From positions 1 through 41,858 of the forward strand of contig JAOEVD010000020.1 of NCBI GenBank assembly GCA_028383305.1: a stretch of DNA of 41,858 nt, written 5' to 3'. The position numbers and the translations under genes were made by a program. Positions 35,053-41,858 of this stretch are shown in pieces. The notes below the pieces were generated by a model, which was not told the DNA's origin, ran no database searches, and was given only the letters and a program-made list of their open reading frames with translations. This DNA comes from Candidatus Puniceispirillum sp. Its GTDB lineage: Bacteria; Pseudomonadota; Alphaproteobacteria; Puniceispirillales; Puniceispirillaceae. The first letter of the stretch is position 1. The number at the start of each line of letters is the position of its first letter.

Positions 35053-35460
35053 ATGCAATCACAATTAAAGCGAGTTGTTTATGTTTCCGAGAAGACTGAT
35101 GCCTCTGACACCACTTTGAAAGGTATTATTACTTCCTCACAAAAGAACAATCCAGAAGAAGGTGTAACTGGATGCTTAATATCTGGAAGTAACTCTTTTC
35201 TTCAACTTCTAGAGGGACCCTCAGATTTTATAGATACACTGTATTCAAAAATTAGCAAAGACAACAGGCATGAGAATGTTATGACGCTTTGTGAAGAAAA
35301 AATTGATGAGCGTCTCTTCTTTTCGTGGTCAATGAAATTGGCTCCATTTGAGAATATGGAGTGGTCCAAAGAGGATTTTAACTCCGGAAATTTTTTAAAT
35401 ATCACCAGTGAAGAAGCCTTAAATGTGTTTGTTAGATTAAATGAGTACACACGAAAATAG
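35053..35460 (+). CDS. BLUF-domain blue-light photoreceptor (single domain)
   Basis: The 135-residue protein is a complete BLUF flavin-binding domain with a short helical tail. Residues matching the AppA photocycle set are present: Tyr10 in VVYVS, Asn33 in KNNPEEGVTG, Gln51 in SFLQLLEG, and Trp92/Met94 in SWSM; DNRHENV is also typical. It binds FAD and senses blue light; the output partner is not attached, so it must act by protein-protein contact. The ATG at 35053 has GGAGGG eight bases upstream; ATGs at 35047 and 34987 are less likely. Confidence 0.9.
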   Translation: MQSQLKRVVYVSEKTDASDTTLKGIITSSQKNNPEEGVTGCLISGSNSFLQLLEGPSDFIDTLYSKISKDNRHENVMTLCEEKIDERLFFSWSMKLAPFENMEWSKEDFNSGNFLNITSEEALNVFVRLNEYTRK

Positions 35461-35565
35461 CACTTTTACCGATGCTTTTTTAATTTTCCCGTTGGAGCCG
35501 TTGCGCTAGTTAATTGTAAAAATAAAGCATCTGATTTTGCTTTGATGTTGGAAAGATAATCAAAC

Positions 35566-36477
35566 TTGTCGTCACGTTCTTGGTCTCTGCTTCTAAGCCT
35601 TGCTTTTATATGGGGTGCATCATTTTACTTTATTGAGATTGGGTTAATCTATCTGGACCCCTTTTGGCTTGTAAGTGTTCGGCTTTTATTTGGCGCTTTG
35701 CCATTAGCTTTGTGGCTATTATTTCAAGAAAAAACTCTTCCAATTAAATTACGTTTTTGGACTTCTGTTATGATAATGGGTGTCCTCAACAACTTTTTAC
35801 CTTTCAACTTTATAGCCTTTGGCCAGTTGTATGTAACTGGGGGAATGGCTTCTATTGTTAATGCCAACACCGCATTCATGGGTGTAATTGTTTCTGGTCT
35901 TTTTTTGTCTGGAGAGCCAGCAACGTGGAACAGGATTGTTGGTGTGATGATTGGGATCACAGGAGTTGCTATAGCAATTGGAGTTGCACCTATGTTACCT
36001 GCGGCGGATGCCAACGATTTATTATTAGGCAGTTTGGCAATTATTGTAGCTACAGTAGCTTATGCGTTTGCGGGTGTTTGGGGGAAAATAAAATTAGCTG
36101 AATACTCACCAACTCAAAGTGCAGTAGGCATGCTTATATGTTCCTCAGTTATTTCAGTTTTATGCAGCTTTTATATCTCTGGGACACCAAGTCTAACGAT
36201 TACAAATCACCCGTTTGACCTGATAAAGGTGGTTTTCGGATTAGGTGTATTAGGAACTGCACTGGCTTACCCGTTGTATTTCAAAATACTAGAAGTAGCT
36301 GGGTCATCCAATTTGATGCTTGTTACAATAATAGTTCCGGTATTTGCGATAATTCTTGACGCCATACTTTTGGATCAATTTGTTACGGGGTATGATTTAT
36401 TTGGCTTCGCCTTAGTGGCTATCGGTCTATTTATTATGGATGGGCGATTAAATCATAATCTCTTGAGAAAGGAATGA
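35566..36477 (+). CDS. EamA/DMT-family permease (AT-rich, acquired)
   Basis: A 303-residue membrane protein with ten helices in two EamA repeats: LLLSLAFIWGASFYFIEIGL at the start, NANTAFMGVIVSGLFLSGE, and NLMLVTIIVPVFAIILDAILL near the end. The start is TTG at 35566 with GGAAAG upstream. Its codon use is AT-rich, unlike the EamA gene at 21176, which supports transfer. Export substrate unknown. Confidence 0.85.
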   Translation: MSSRSWSLLLSLAFIWGASFYFIEIGLIYLDPFWLVSVRLLFGALPLALWLLFQEKTLPIKLRFWTSVMIMGVLNNFLPFNFIAFGQLYVTGGMASIVNANTAFMGVIVSGLFLSGEPATWNRIVGVMIGITGVAIAIGVAPMLPAADANDLLLGSLAIIVATVAYAFAGVWGKIKLAEYSPTQSAVGMLICSSVISVLCSFYISGTPSLTITNHPFDLIKVVFGLGVLGTALAYPLYFKILEVAGSSNLMLVTIIVPVFAIILDAILLDQFVTGYDLFGFALVAIGLFIMDGRLNHNLLRKE

Positions 36478-36898
36478 CATTCTCAGACAATCAAAAGCCC
36501 CCGAAAAACACATAACCTACCCACCCCAACTAACTCACACAGAGCCCATAGTAATGCATAGGTATCCCCCCCTCCCATGGACTCACTAAAACCCGAAACC
36601 CTATCAGTGACTCTGTATGGCTCATTAAAATGGTTAACAGCTTTTCCACCTAATCTGTTCAACACCCCATGAACATATAACCTTCACACCCTCTATGGCT
36701 CATGCCTGTGGGGCAGGTAAGTGATGATAGATACATGTCTTATGAAGATTGTTAAGGCAGTCTAGGTGATACAGATAAGTGTTATTCAGGGTTTGGATGA
36801 ATATCACCTACATACCCACTTACCCTGTACTCAATAGAAACTCAGATATCACTTAGCTGGTCACTTACTCTTTATTGATAACGATAAGCATATGAACC

Positions 36899-37009
36899 TT
36901 CTTTCCATTACCCGAAGATTTCTAGTGGGTAGACCACAGGGTAGACCAAAACAGTGCATTGACGAGTAAAGTTAGGTATGTGATTCTAGTCATAGCTCTG
37001 GTTATGTGA
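36899..37009 (-). repeat. Right inverted repeat (111 bp)
   Basis: Reverse complement of 33134-33244 with a perfect 48-bp core (36927-36974). It contains GGGTAGACC twice (36927 and 36939), 12 bp apart. Confidence 0.9.
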
Positions 37010-37020
37010 TGGGGAGAATT

Positions 37021-37033
37021 GTGCTGGCGGAGG
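37021..37033 (+). repeat. Direct repeat, right copy (possible attachment site)
   Basis: GTGCTGGCGGAGG, identical to 33090-33102. It is followed by ACTCGAATAG; on the minus strand TTCGAGTCCTCCGCCA looks like a shortened tRNA T-loop and acceptor end, but the stems do not fold. Confidence 0.6.
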
Positions 37034-37193
37034 ACTCGAATAGTCTTCTTAGGTGACATAATTGTCAATTAAACCAGCAGTATCATACAATTAGTAAGCT
37101 CAGCTGGTACAAAGTTTGGTACGAATATTTAGTGAATTATCACCATTCCGTTGAGTATGAGACGTTTAAAACTAGCAAAATGTTTGCCAAAAG

Positions 37194-37880
37194 CTAGAGC
37201 ACTTCGACAAGCACAGTGCCTCCATTGGCCGTGAACCCAGCGTACCTGTATTTTACCTTATTTGATTCACAAAACTCTTGCCATGCTTTCCACTCATGCT
37301 GTCGCCAAGCAGGATAATTAAAGTATTCATCAAAAAGAACGTAAGAACCTGCGGTTAACTTATCGCCAACTGTATCTAAAATTGTTTTAGTTGAACTGTA
37401 CAAATCGCAATCAATGTGGCAAAAGCTAATATTTTCAAGCATTTGCTCCCGAAAGCTTGGCAGTGTATTCTCAAAAAGCCCCTTGATAAGAACTACATTA
37501 TTTAACACCTTTGGTAACCGAGCCTGCTTAAAGGTGCCCGAAACTGCATTATGCCCCGCCCAGTCTTCAGGCAAACCCTCGAAAGTGTCAAAGCCGTAAA
37601 CTTTTGTGCCATTAGGGGTAAAAGATGCAATTGTGTTTATTGATCGGCCTGTTGCAACGCCAAACTCCAAATAATCCCCTTGCTGACGACAGTTCTTAAT
37701 TGCGTATTCAATAATCTCTTTCTGGCTTTCAAAAATAACTGCATCATTCATGTTATTTTGAACGTAATCAACAGCTTCATTTCTTGCCCGAATTTGCAAT
37801 TCATAGAGAATATTTTGTGAAAAGTATTTGTAATAAAGCCGTCTAACAAAGGCTTCCCAAACGTTTCGCTTTTTTGCCAT
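37194..37880 (-). CDS. TylF/MycF-like SAM methyltransferase
   Basis: A 228-residue protein with DYLEFGVATGRSINTIASF (SAM motif), VYGFDTFEGLPEDW and FCHIDCDLYSSTKTIL with the metal-binding acidic residues seen in macrocin O-methyltransferase (TylF) relatives, then YVLFDEYFNYPAW. It probably methylates a sugar or polar small molecule. Codon use is AT-richer than genes left of 33 kb. Confidence 0.82.
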   Translation of the reverse strand: MAKKRNVWEAFVRRLYYKYFSQNILYELQIRARNEAVDYVQNNMNDAVIFESQKEIIEYAIKNCRQQGDYLEFGVATGRSINTIASFTPNGTKVYGFDTFEGLPEDWAGHNAVSGTFKQARLPKVLNNVVLIKGLFENTLPSFREQMLENISFCHIDCDLYSSTKTILDTVGDKLTAGSYVLFDEYFNYPAWRQHEWKAWQEFCESNKVKYRYAGFTANGGTVLVEVL

Positions 37881-38174
37881 TATCTACCTGTGGTGAATGA
37901 GTCGAGAATAGGATTGATATTCAATGAAGCTGTGATTTTACGGTCAACAAGAAAATAATTCCTCTCAACCTGCACTGTTCTGAATGTGGTTAGTTTAAAA
38001 TAGCTGTTTGTCACACATCCGTCCAATTGATTATCTCTATGCAGTTTAAAGCAACAGTTTTACAGGTTTCATGCTCCAACAAATCATCCCCCGTACCCAT
38101 CGCAATTTCACGACTTTAAAAAAGGGGCTAAAGGGTCGGTTGTTGTTCTTGTTGATTTCAACACCCATAATACC

Positions 38175-39062
38175 CTAGTTCAACCGGTCATAGAGCAAAT
38201 CAATAAATTTTCTGACTTTCAGCGGCAGAAACCTTTTATCAGGATAAATTGCGTAAATAGCGTGTTCTGGCAAACACTCATATTCACAAAGCAATCGGTT
38301 TAACGCCCCACTCTCTATATGTTTTTCCACTGCAAAAGCTGGAAGCCTCGCAAAACCAATGCCTTGTAATGTGCTCTCTACCAACATTGCGAGACTGTTC
38401 GTATAAATAGCGGGGGCAAGACTAACTGAACCTTCCTGTCCGCTAGTCGCTCTATAGTTCAAAGTGTTTCCAAGTGGGCTATTTGTGTATTGAACGAACG
38501 GCAGCTGTCGAAGGCCATCGGGGCTTGATGGTTCCCCGTATTGGTTAATGAAATCTTTGCTTGCACATATGCGGGACGGAAAATCACAGAGCCGCTTTGC
38601 GACAAGCCCGGAGTCTTCAAGAGCACCAATGCGAATAACAAGATCATAACCCTCTTCGATCAAGTGCACTCGTTTATCATCAAACTCGATATCAAGAATG
38701 ACATCTGGATAAAGTCTTGCGTATTCAGCAATTGGAGAAACAAGAAACTTTTCCCCAAAGGCCATTGGCGCGTTGATCTTTAGTTTTCCTGATGGCTTTT
38801 CGTTCCCCCTCCCTAATTGGGTCAAGCAACTTGAAACCTCACTCTCACTTCGGTTGAGAGCGTCGACTAAATTCCTTCCTGCTTCTGTCAAAGCAACGGA
38901 ACGGGTGGTCCGATGAAGTAGCAACAAACCCAAACGCTGTTCTAAAGATTTTACCTGTCGGCTTACAGCTGCGCTTGAAACGTCAAGCGCATTAGCTGCC
39001 TTAGTAAAACTCTGATGTTTTGCAACTTCACGAAACATCTCAAATCCATTGGAATAAATCAT
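38175..39062 (-). CDS. LysR-family transcriptional regulator
   Basis: A 295-residue LTTR. Residues 1-60 form the winged helix (FREVAKHQSFTKAANALDVSSAAVSRQVKSLEQRLGLLLLHRTTRSVALTEAG, split over the family pattern), followed by the periplasmic-binding-like effector domain (GKLKINAPMAFGEKFLVSPI...). It is divergent from a small Cys-rich gene and doxX-like gene and most likely controls them. The 294-bp gap to the methyltransferase gene (37881-38174) shows nothing else. Confidence 0.9.
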   Translation of the reverse strand: MIYSNGFEMFREVAKHQSFTKAANALDVSSAAVSRQVKSLEQRLGLLLLHRTTRSVALTEAGRNLVDALNRSESEVSSCLTQLGRGNEKPSGKLKINAPMAFGEKFLVSPIAEYARLYPDVILDIEFDDKRVHLIEEGYDLVIRIGALEDSGLVAKRLCDFPSRICASKDFINQYGEPSSPDGLRQLPFVQYTNSPLGNTLNYRATSGQEGSVSLAPAIYTNSLAMLVESTLQGIGFARLPAFAVEKHIESGALNRLLCEYECLPEHAIYAIYPDKRFLPLKVRKFIDLLYDRLN

Positions 39063-39079
39063 AAATTGATAACCTGAAG

Positions 39080-39109
39080 TTAATAGTTTTATTACATCTC
39101 AACTATTAA
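39080..39109. promoter_or_regulatory. Candidate LysR operator
   Basis: TTAATAGTT (39080-39088) and its exact complement AACTATTAA (39101-39109) form a perfect 9-bp inverted repeat with a 12-bp gap, just upstream of the LysR start and 70 bp before the divergent gene: the expected place and size for an LTTR site. Confidence 0.6.
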
Positions 39110-39180
39110 TTCATTTTTGTAAACAGTTTATATCGGTAATTACTGAAATTAATCAGATCGGAAACAAAGGAACCAAAACA

Positions 39181-39309
39181 ATGAGTGAAGCACCTAAATG
39201 CGGATGTGGACGGTCACCAACAGGAAATTGTATTGGCTGGCACGCCCTCTCCGAAGAGGAATATCGGAAGAAAGAAACTGAATATAACGCAAAAAAAGCT
39301 AGCAAGTAA
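39181..39309 (+). CDS. Small Cys-rich protein (42 aa)
   Basis: The frame encodes MSEAPKCGCGRSPTGNCIGW and goes on HALSEEEYRKKE to a Lys-rich tail. Three cysteines and one histidine (CxCGRSPTGxCxGWH) could bind a metal or iron-sulfur centre; this motif recurs in small bacterial proteins I recall but cannot name. It stands directly before a doxX-like gene. Confidence 0.65.
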   Translation: MSEAPKCGCGRSPTGNCIGWHALSEEEYRKKETEYNAKKASK

Positions 39310-39316
39310 TTTAACC

Positions 39317-39343
39317 CGGGCGGTAGAGACGCACTATCGCCCG
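39317..39343. other. Intercistronic hairpin
   Basis: CGGGCGGTAG (39317-39326) pairs with CTATCGCCCG (39334-39343), one G-U, with a 7-base loop, between the Cys-rich gene and the doxX-like gene. No T-run follows, so partial termination or RNA processing is more likely than a full terminator. Confidence 0.6.
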
Positions 39344-39367
39344 TGACCCCAAATAAAGGTGCCAATA

Positions 39368-39775
39368 ATGAAAACCATCAATCAATTAATTATAAATAAC
39401 TCAAATTATGTTGCTCCTGCCGGACGAGTTTTAATCGCTTTCATGTTTGTCATGTCTGGATTGAACAAAATTAATAATTACGGCAATACCGCGGGATGGA
39501 TGGACGCTATGGGTGTTCCTGGAAGCCTACTACCTATCGTCATCGTATTAGAAGTGCTTGGTGGGGCAGCGATAATGATTGGCTGGCAAACTCGAATTGC
39601 TGCCATTCTCTTTGCTGCCTTTAGTGTTATGTCTGCAGCCATATTTCATGCTGATTTCTCAGATCAAAACCAAATGATCCACTTTATGAAAAATGTTTCA
39701 ATTGCGGGAGGCTTCCTATTTCTCATTGTCCATGGTGCCGGAACCTACTCAATGGACAACCGAGGAAAAGGCTGA
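39368..39775 (+). CDS. DoxX-family membrane protein
   Basis: A 135-residue protein with four membrane helices: YVAPAGRVLIAFMFVMSGLNKI, LLPIVIVLEVLGGAAIMIGW, IAAILFAAFSVMSAAIFHADF, VSIAGGFLFLIVHGAGTYS. The pattern GRxLIAxxFxxSGxxKI is the DoxX signature. DoxX relatives take part in redox and quinone-linked processes. The ATG at 39368 has AAGGTG upstream and is preferred over the GTG at 39359. Confidence 0.87.
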   Translation: MKTINQLIINNSNYVAPAGRVLIAFMFVMSGLNKINNYGNTAGWMDAMGVPGSLLPIVIVLEVLGGAAIMIGWQTRIAAILFAAFSVMSAAIFHADFSDQNQMIHFMKNVSIAGGFLFLIVHGAGTYSMDNRGKG

Positions 39776-40837
39776 GGCAAAGTCTTACCCCGAAACAATA
39801 GATGGCCAAGCAAGTTTCCTATTGAAAAAACCCCAGCACCAAAGCCACACCTTTTTAAGACAACAAACAAATCTATACTTGTTAACTTCGGGCTTCCTTG
39901 GACTAGGATTTACTTAGATTTTAGTGGCCTTTGGTTACTCTGGTCTTGTCTGTTTGATAATGGGGTAGGAGGTGTAGGTTCAAAACCTTCATTCTACATA
40001 ACCATTGTTCTATTGAACCTATAGTGTACTCCTACACCCCATACACCTTTGGCTAATGACTCTGATGGCCTATAAAATCTCGAGCCTTAGGTGCAGTCTT
40101 GATTGTTAATCATGGTTGTTATCAACTACGACACCTTCTCCTTACTGCCTATAGTCAGGCAGGGGTGAGCCGGGGTACACTAGTACGCATAAGAACACCT
40201 TCTTAAAGTTACCTTAGGTTCCCTTTAAGACGACCCTTATGTGTTTGCTATGAGTAATAATCATAATGGTTACCACCTAAGACCACCATCGAAGCTGAAG
40301 GTGACCCGGGTGTACTAGAAACCGTAAGAGGAGACTAAGGTACTAAGGTACTAAGGTACTAAGATACTAAAATACTAAGATACTAAGATACTCAGATACT
40401 AAAATACTTAGATACTAAGGTACTAAAGGTTACCGCAGTAACTAACATGACTAACACCTTAGTAAGAACCTTAACTAAGGACATTATAGTTACCTATAGT
40501 TACTATAGGGGGGAGATGATGATGATGATGTCGTCTTTTTCGTCTTAATCGAGGTCGTCTGACACTGGTTAACCAAAGGTGCTGAGGTCAGTGTTTTCTA
40601 AATCGCGATTCAAGACTCACTGAAGCCTCTTTAGGGGGTGTTTGCTAGGCAAGTATGTCTCGACCATTTAACCCCGCTCAGTGACTCTCAAATCGCCATT
40701 AAACGGCATCCTGGATTGTGGGATTGGGTGTATTGTCGCTGACGTCTAATCATCCAAGTCGACTAAGGAATAAGAACCACATTTTCGTATAAAAGTCAAA
40801 CTCTTATTACAATAATCATCTGACTATTTAGTCAGGC
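39776..40837. other. 1.06-kb non-coding, repeat-rich region
   Basis: No gene is apparent. The stretch is dense in related short words (CTAAGGT, ACCTTAG, GGTTACC, TATAGTTAC) and holds the 8-bp array at 40337-40424 and an imperfect copy pair of about 35 bp (near 40163 and 40299, both GGTGA.CCGGG..CTAG...TAAGA). Such a region next to a recombinase gene could be an attachment or replication-control region; this is inference. Confidence 0.55.
40337..40424. repeat. 8-bp tandem repeat, 11 copies
   Basis: AAGGTACT and close variants (AAGATACT, AAAATACT, CAGATACT, TAGATACT) follow one another without gaps for 88 bp, in the non-coding region. Confidence 0.95.
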
Positions 40838-41858
40838 TCAGTAGTTGATTTTACTGATGGCTTCCATCTTTTGCGCCATAGAAGTTCCACCTGAGTAAAG
40901 ACCATAGGTTATGGTCTGCTTTTCGTGCCCTAGAATGTCTGCAGCAATGCCTTCAGGCACACCAGCCTGTTCCAGCTTTGTCGTGACTGTCTTTCGAAGG
41001 CTGTGGAAGACCAACTCAGGGCCATAGCCAAGCGATGACTTAAGTCGACCAAAGCGTCTGCTCAAACCTGTCGATCTCTCGTCATACTGGTTCTTGGATT
41101 TGGAGAAGACCAGATAACCATCCTTGCTGTCTGCAGCTAGCCTGTCGACAAGGACAGTAATTGCTGGATGTAGTGGGACAGTTCTTGTTCCTGCTTGCGT
41201 CTTTGACTTGTCGATACGAAGGGCACGATGGTTATCTTCAGTGATAATATCATCCACCTTCAACCGACACAGTTCCTCAATTCTTGCACCAGTGTAGAGA
41301 CCAAGGTTTATTAGGTCAGCCAGCGCAGTGTCGTTGCTTAAGGAAACTTTGGCCAAAAGGGCAAGACACTCATCATTGCTAAAGGCTCTTCTCATTGGTT
41401 TGGTCTTGGCTGTGTCTCTTGGTAGCTTGTGGCCTGAGAAGGGCGATAAGTCCGTTACCACCCCCTCCACCAGCAAATACTCCCAGAACGAGCCAAGGGA
41501 GCCTAGCTTGCGCTTGATAGACTTAGCCCCGGAGGATTTAGACGCCCTAATCCAAGCAGCTATGGTCTCTCTGGTGGGAATGTGGATTGTCTCTTCTTTG
41601 TGGAAGGACACAACGTCCCGCTGCATCTGGTTTATGGTTCTTGGCTTGAGGTGGGAGATAGACGTTAACCATCCATCGACATAGTCATCCAAGGTGACCA
41701 CTTGGCCTGAGGCAATGTCATAGAAGGCTTTAGCAGCCGCCCTTTCACTTTTGGTGTCGATGCTGTTGATGTCTCTGCCGCCAAGGATGGTCTTCTCGAT
41801 GGCTTCCTCAATGATGATGCCCCGAACCACCTCCATCGCACCATCCTCATCCAGCTTG
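40838..41858 (-). CDS. Tyrosine recombinase / phage-type integrase (N-terminus outside window)
   Basis: The frame is open to the right edge; at least 339 residues are seen. A SAM-like core-binding domain (about 45-130, counted from the methionine at 41836) precedes the catalytic domain with Arg185 (TGARIEELCRL), HSLRK with His278/Arg281, LGHEKQ with His304, and the nucleophile Tyr314 (in TYGLYSGG; Tyr311 less likely). It is expected to move the acquired segment. Codon use is foreign to the dcw side. Confidence 0.9.
   Translation of the reverse strand, partial: KLDEDGAMEVVRGIIIEEAIEKTILGGRDINSIDTKSERAAAKAFYDIASGQVVTLDDYVDGWLTSISHLKPRTINQMQRDVVSFHKEETIHIPTRETIAAWIRASKSSGAKSIKRKLGSLGSFWEYLLVEGVVTDLSPFSGHKLPRDTAKTKPMRRAFSNDECLALLAKVSLSNDTALADLINLGLYTGARIEELCRLKVDDIITEDNHRALRIDKSKTQAGTRTVPLHPAITVLVDRLAADSKDGYLVFSKSKNQYDERSTGLSRRFGRLKSSLGYGPELVFHSLRKTVTTKLEQAGVPEGIAADILGHEKQTITYGLYSGGTSMAQKMEAISKINY

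Larger units (their letters stand above)
33090..37033. mobile_element. 3.9-kb unit bounded by 13-bp direct and 111-bp inverted repeats
   Basis: Outer boundaries are identical 13-bp direct repeats GTGCTGGCGGAGG (33090-33102 and 37021-37033). Inside them lie 111-bp inverted repeats. The unit carries a polymerase-fold gene, a coupled membrane peptide, a BLUF protein and an EamA transporter, all on the + strand and more AT-rich than the flanks. It holds no transposase or recombinase. It may move by the nearby tyrosine recombinase, be the integrated form of a small satellite element, or be replicated by its own polymerase-like protein; the last is speculation. Confidence 0.6.
36478..37193. other. 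Non-coding stretch holding the right repeats
   Basis: No convincing gene. Bases 36480-36890 are AT-rich with scattered words such as TAAGTGAT and CACTTACCC; 36899-37033 hold the right inverted and direct repeats. The 37034-37193 segment shows nothing I can name. Confidence 0.6.

Noticed and set aside
36483-36665. 60-codon minus frame
   Set aside because: No RBS and no recognisable sequence; treated as chance.
37021-37060. tRNA-like 3' end on the minus strand
   Set aside because: T-stem and acceptor do not pair and no body precedes it; kept only as a possible attachment remnant.
39693-39917. 74-codon + frame overlapping doxX
   Set aside because: Out of frame with doxX, no RBS, low-complexity tail.
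39960-40010. GGTTCAAAACC resembling a tRNA T-arm
   Set aside because: No matching acceptor 5' strand or anticodon arm upstream.
40337-40424. CRISPR array
   Set aside because: Repeats are 8 bp and contiguous, without spacers or cas genes.

Overview
This window looks like a chromosomal segment of a marine-type alphaproteobacterium. The guess (SAR116/Puniceispirillales-like) rests on moderate GC, alphaproteobacterial gene families (DUF3422, DUF2237, a PlsC with H-x4-E) and meso-diaminopimelate MurE. It is an inference from gene content, not a database match.

Bases 1-11985 hold a tightly packed dcw cluster on the minus strand, transcribed mraZ-rsmH-ftsL-ftsI-murE-murF-mraY-murD-ftsW-murG-murC. 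Most junctions are 1-14 nt overlaps, and murC runs off the left edge. Upstream of mraZ lie five TGGGA-like words at an exact 10-bp period, a candidate MraZ operator. Next come the class A RNase P RNA (minus strand, with a clear sigma70 promoter), a leftover EamA permease fragment, a 14-bp tandem repeat, and genes for an ABC-F ATPase and a TerB/J-domain protein.

Bases 15.8-32.9 kb are ordinary host genes in short operons on both strands: a TusA-like protein, an acyltransferase, DUF2237, TfoX-N, homocysteine methyltransferase, rhodanese, glutathione peroxidase, EamA, DUF3422, a sulfopyruvate-decarboxylase-like pair with an exported histidine phosphatase, GST, two SDRs (one lacking the YxxxK catalytic pair), a VOC protein, a MaoC gene broken by one in-frame amber codon, and an FkbM methyltransferase. 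Several genes of 57-58 codons are added, plus a 26-codon gene (20250-20330, minus strand) with a 13-nt near-perfect Shine-Dalgarno match and its own terminator.

From about 33 kb the composition becomes AT-rich and the region looks acquired. A 3.9-kb unit (33090-37033) is bounded by 13-bp direct repeats and, inside them, 111-bp inverted repeats sharing a perfect 48-bp core. It encodes a 503-residue protein carrying the motifs of the family A / T7-like single-subunit polymerase fold (T/DxxGR-like, A, B and C), a translationally coupled 57-residue membrane peptide, a BLUF blue-light sensor and an EamA transporter. No transposase or integrase lies inside it. Beyond it are a TylF-like methyltransferase, a LysR regulator divergent from a small Cys-rich protein and DoxX, a 1-kb repeat-rich non-coding stretch with eleven 8-bp repeats, and a tyrosine recombinase cut by the right edge. 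The polymerase-bearing unit is the strongest candidate for an undescribed system.
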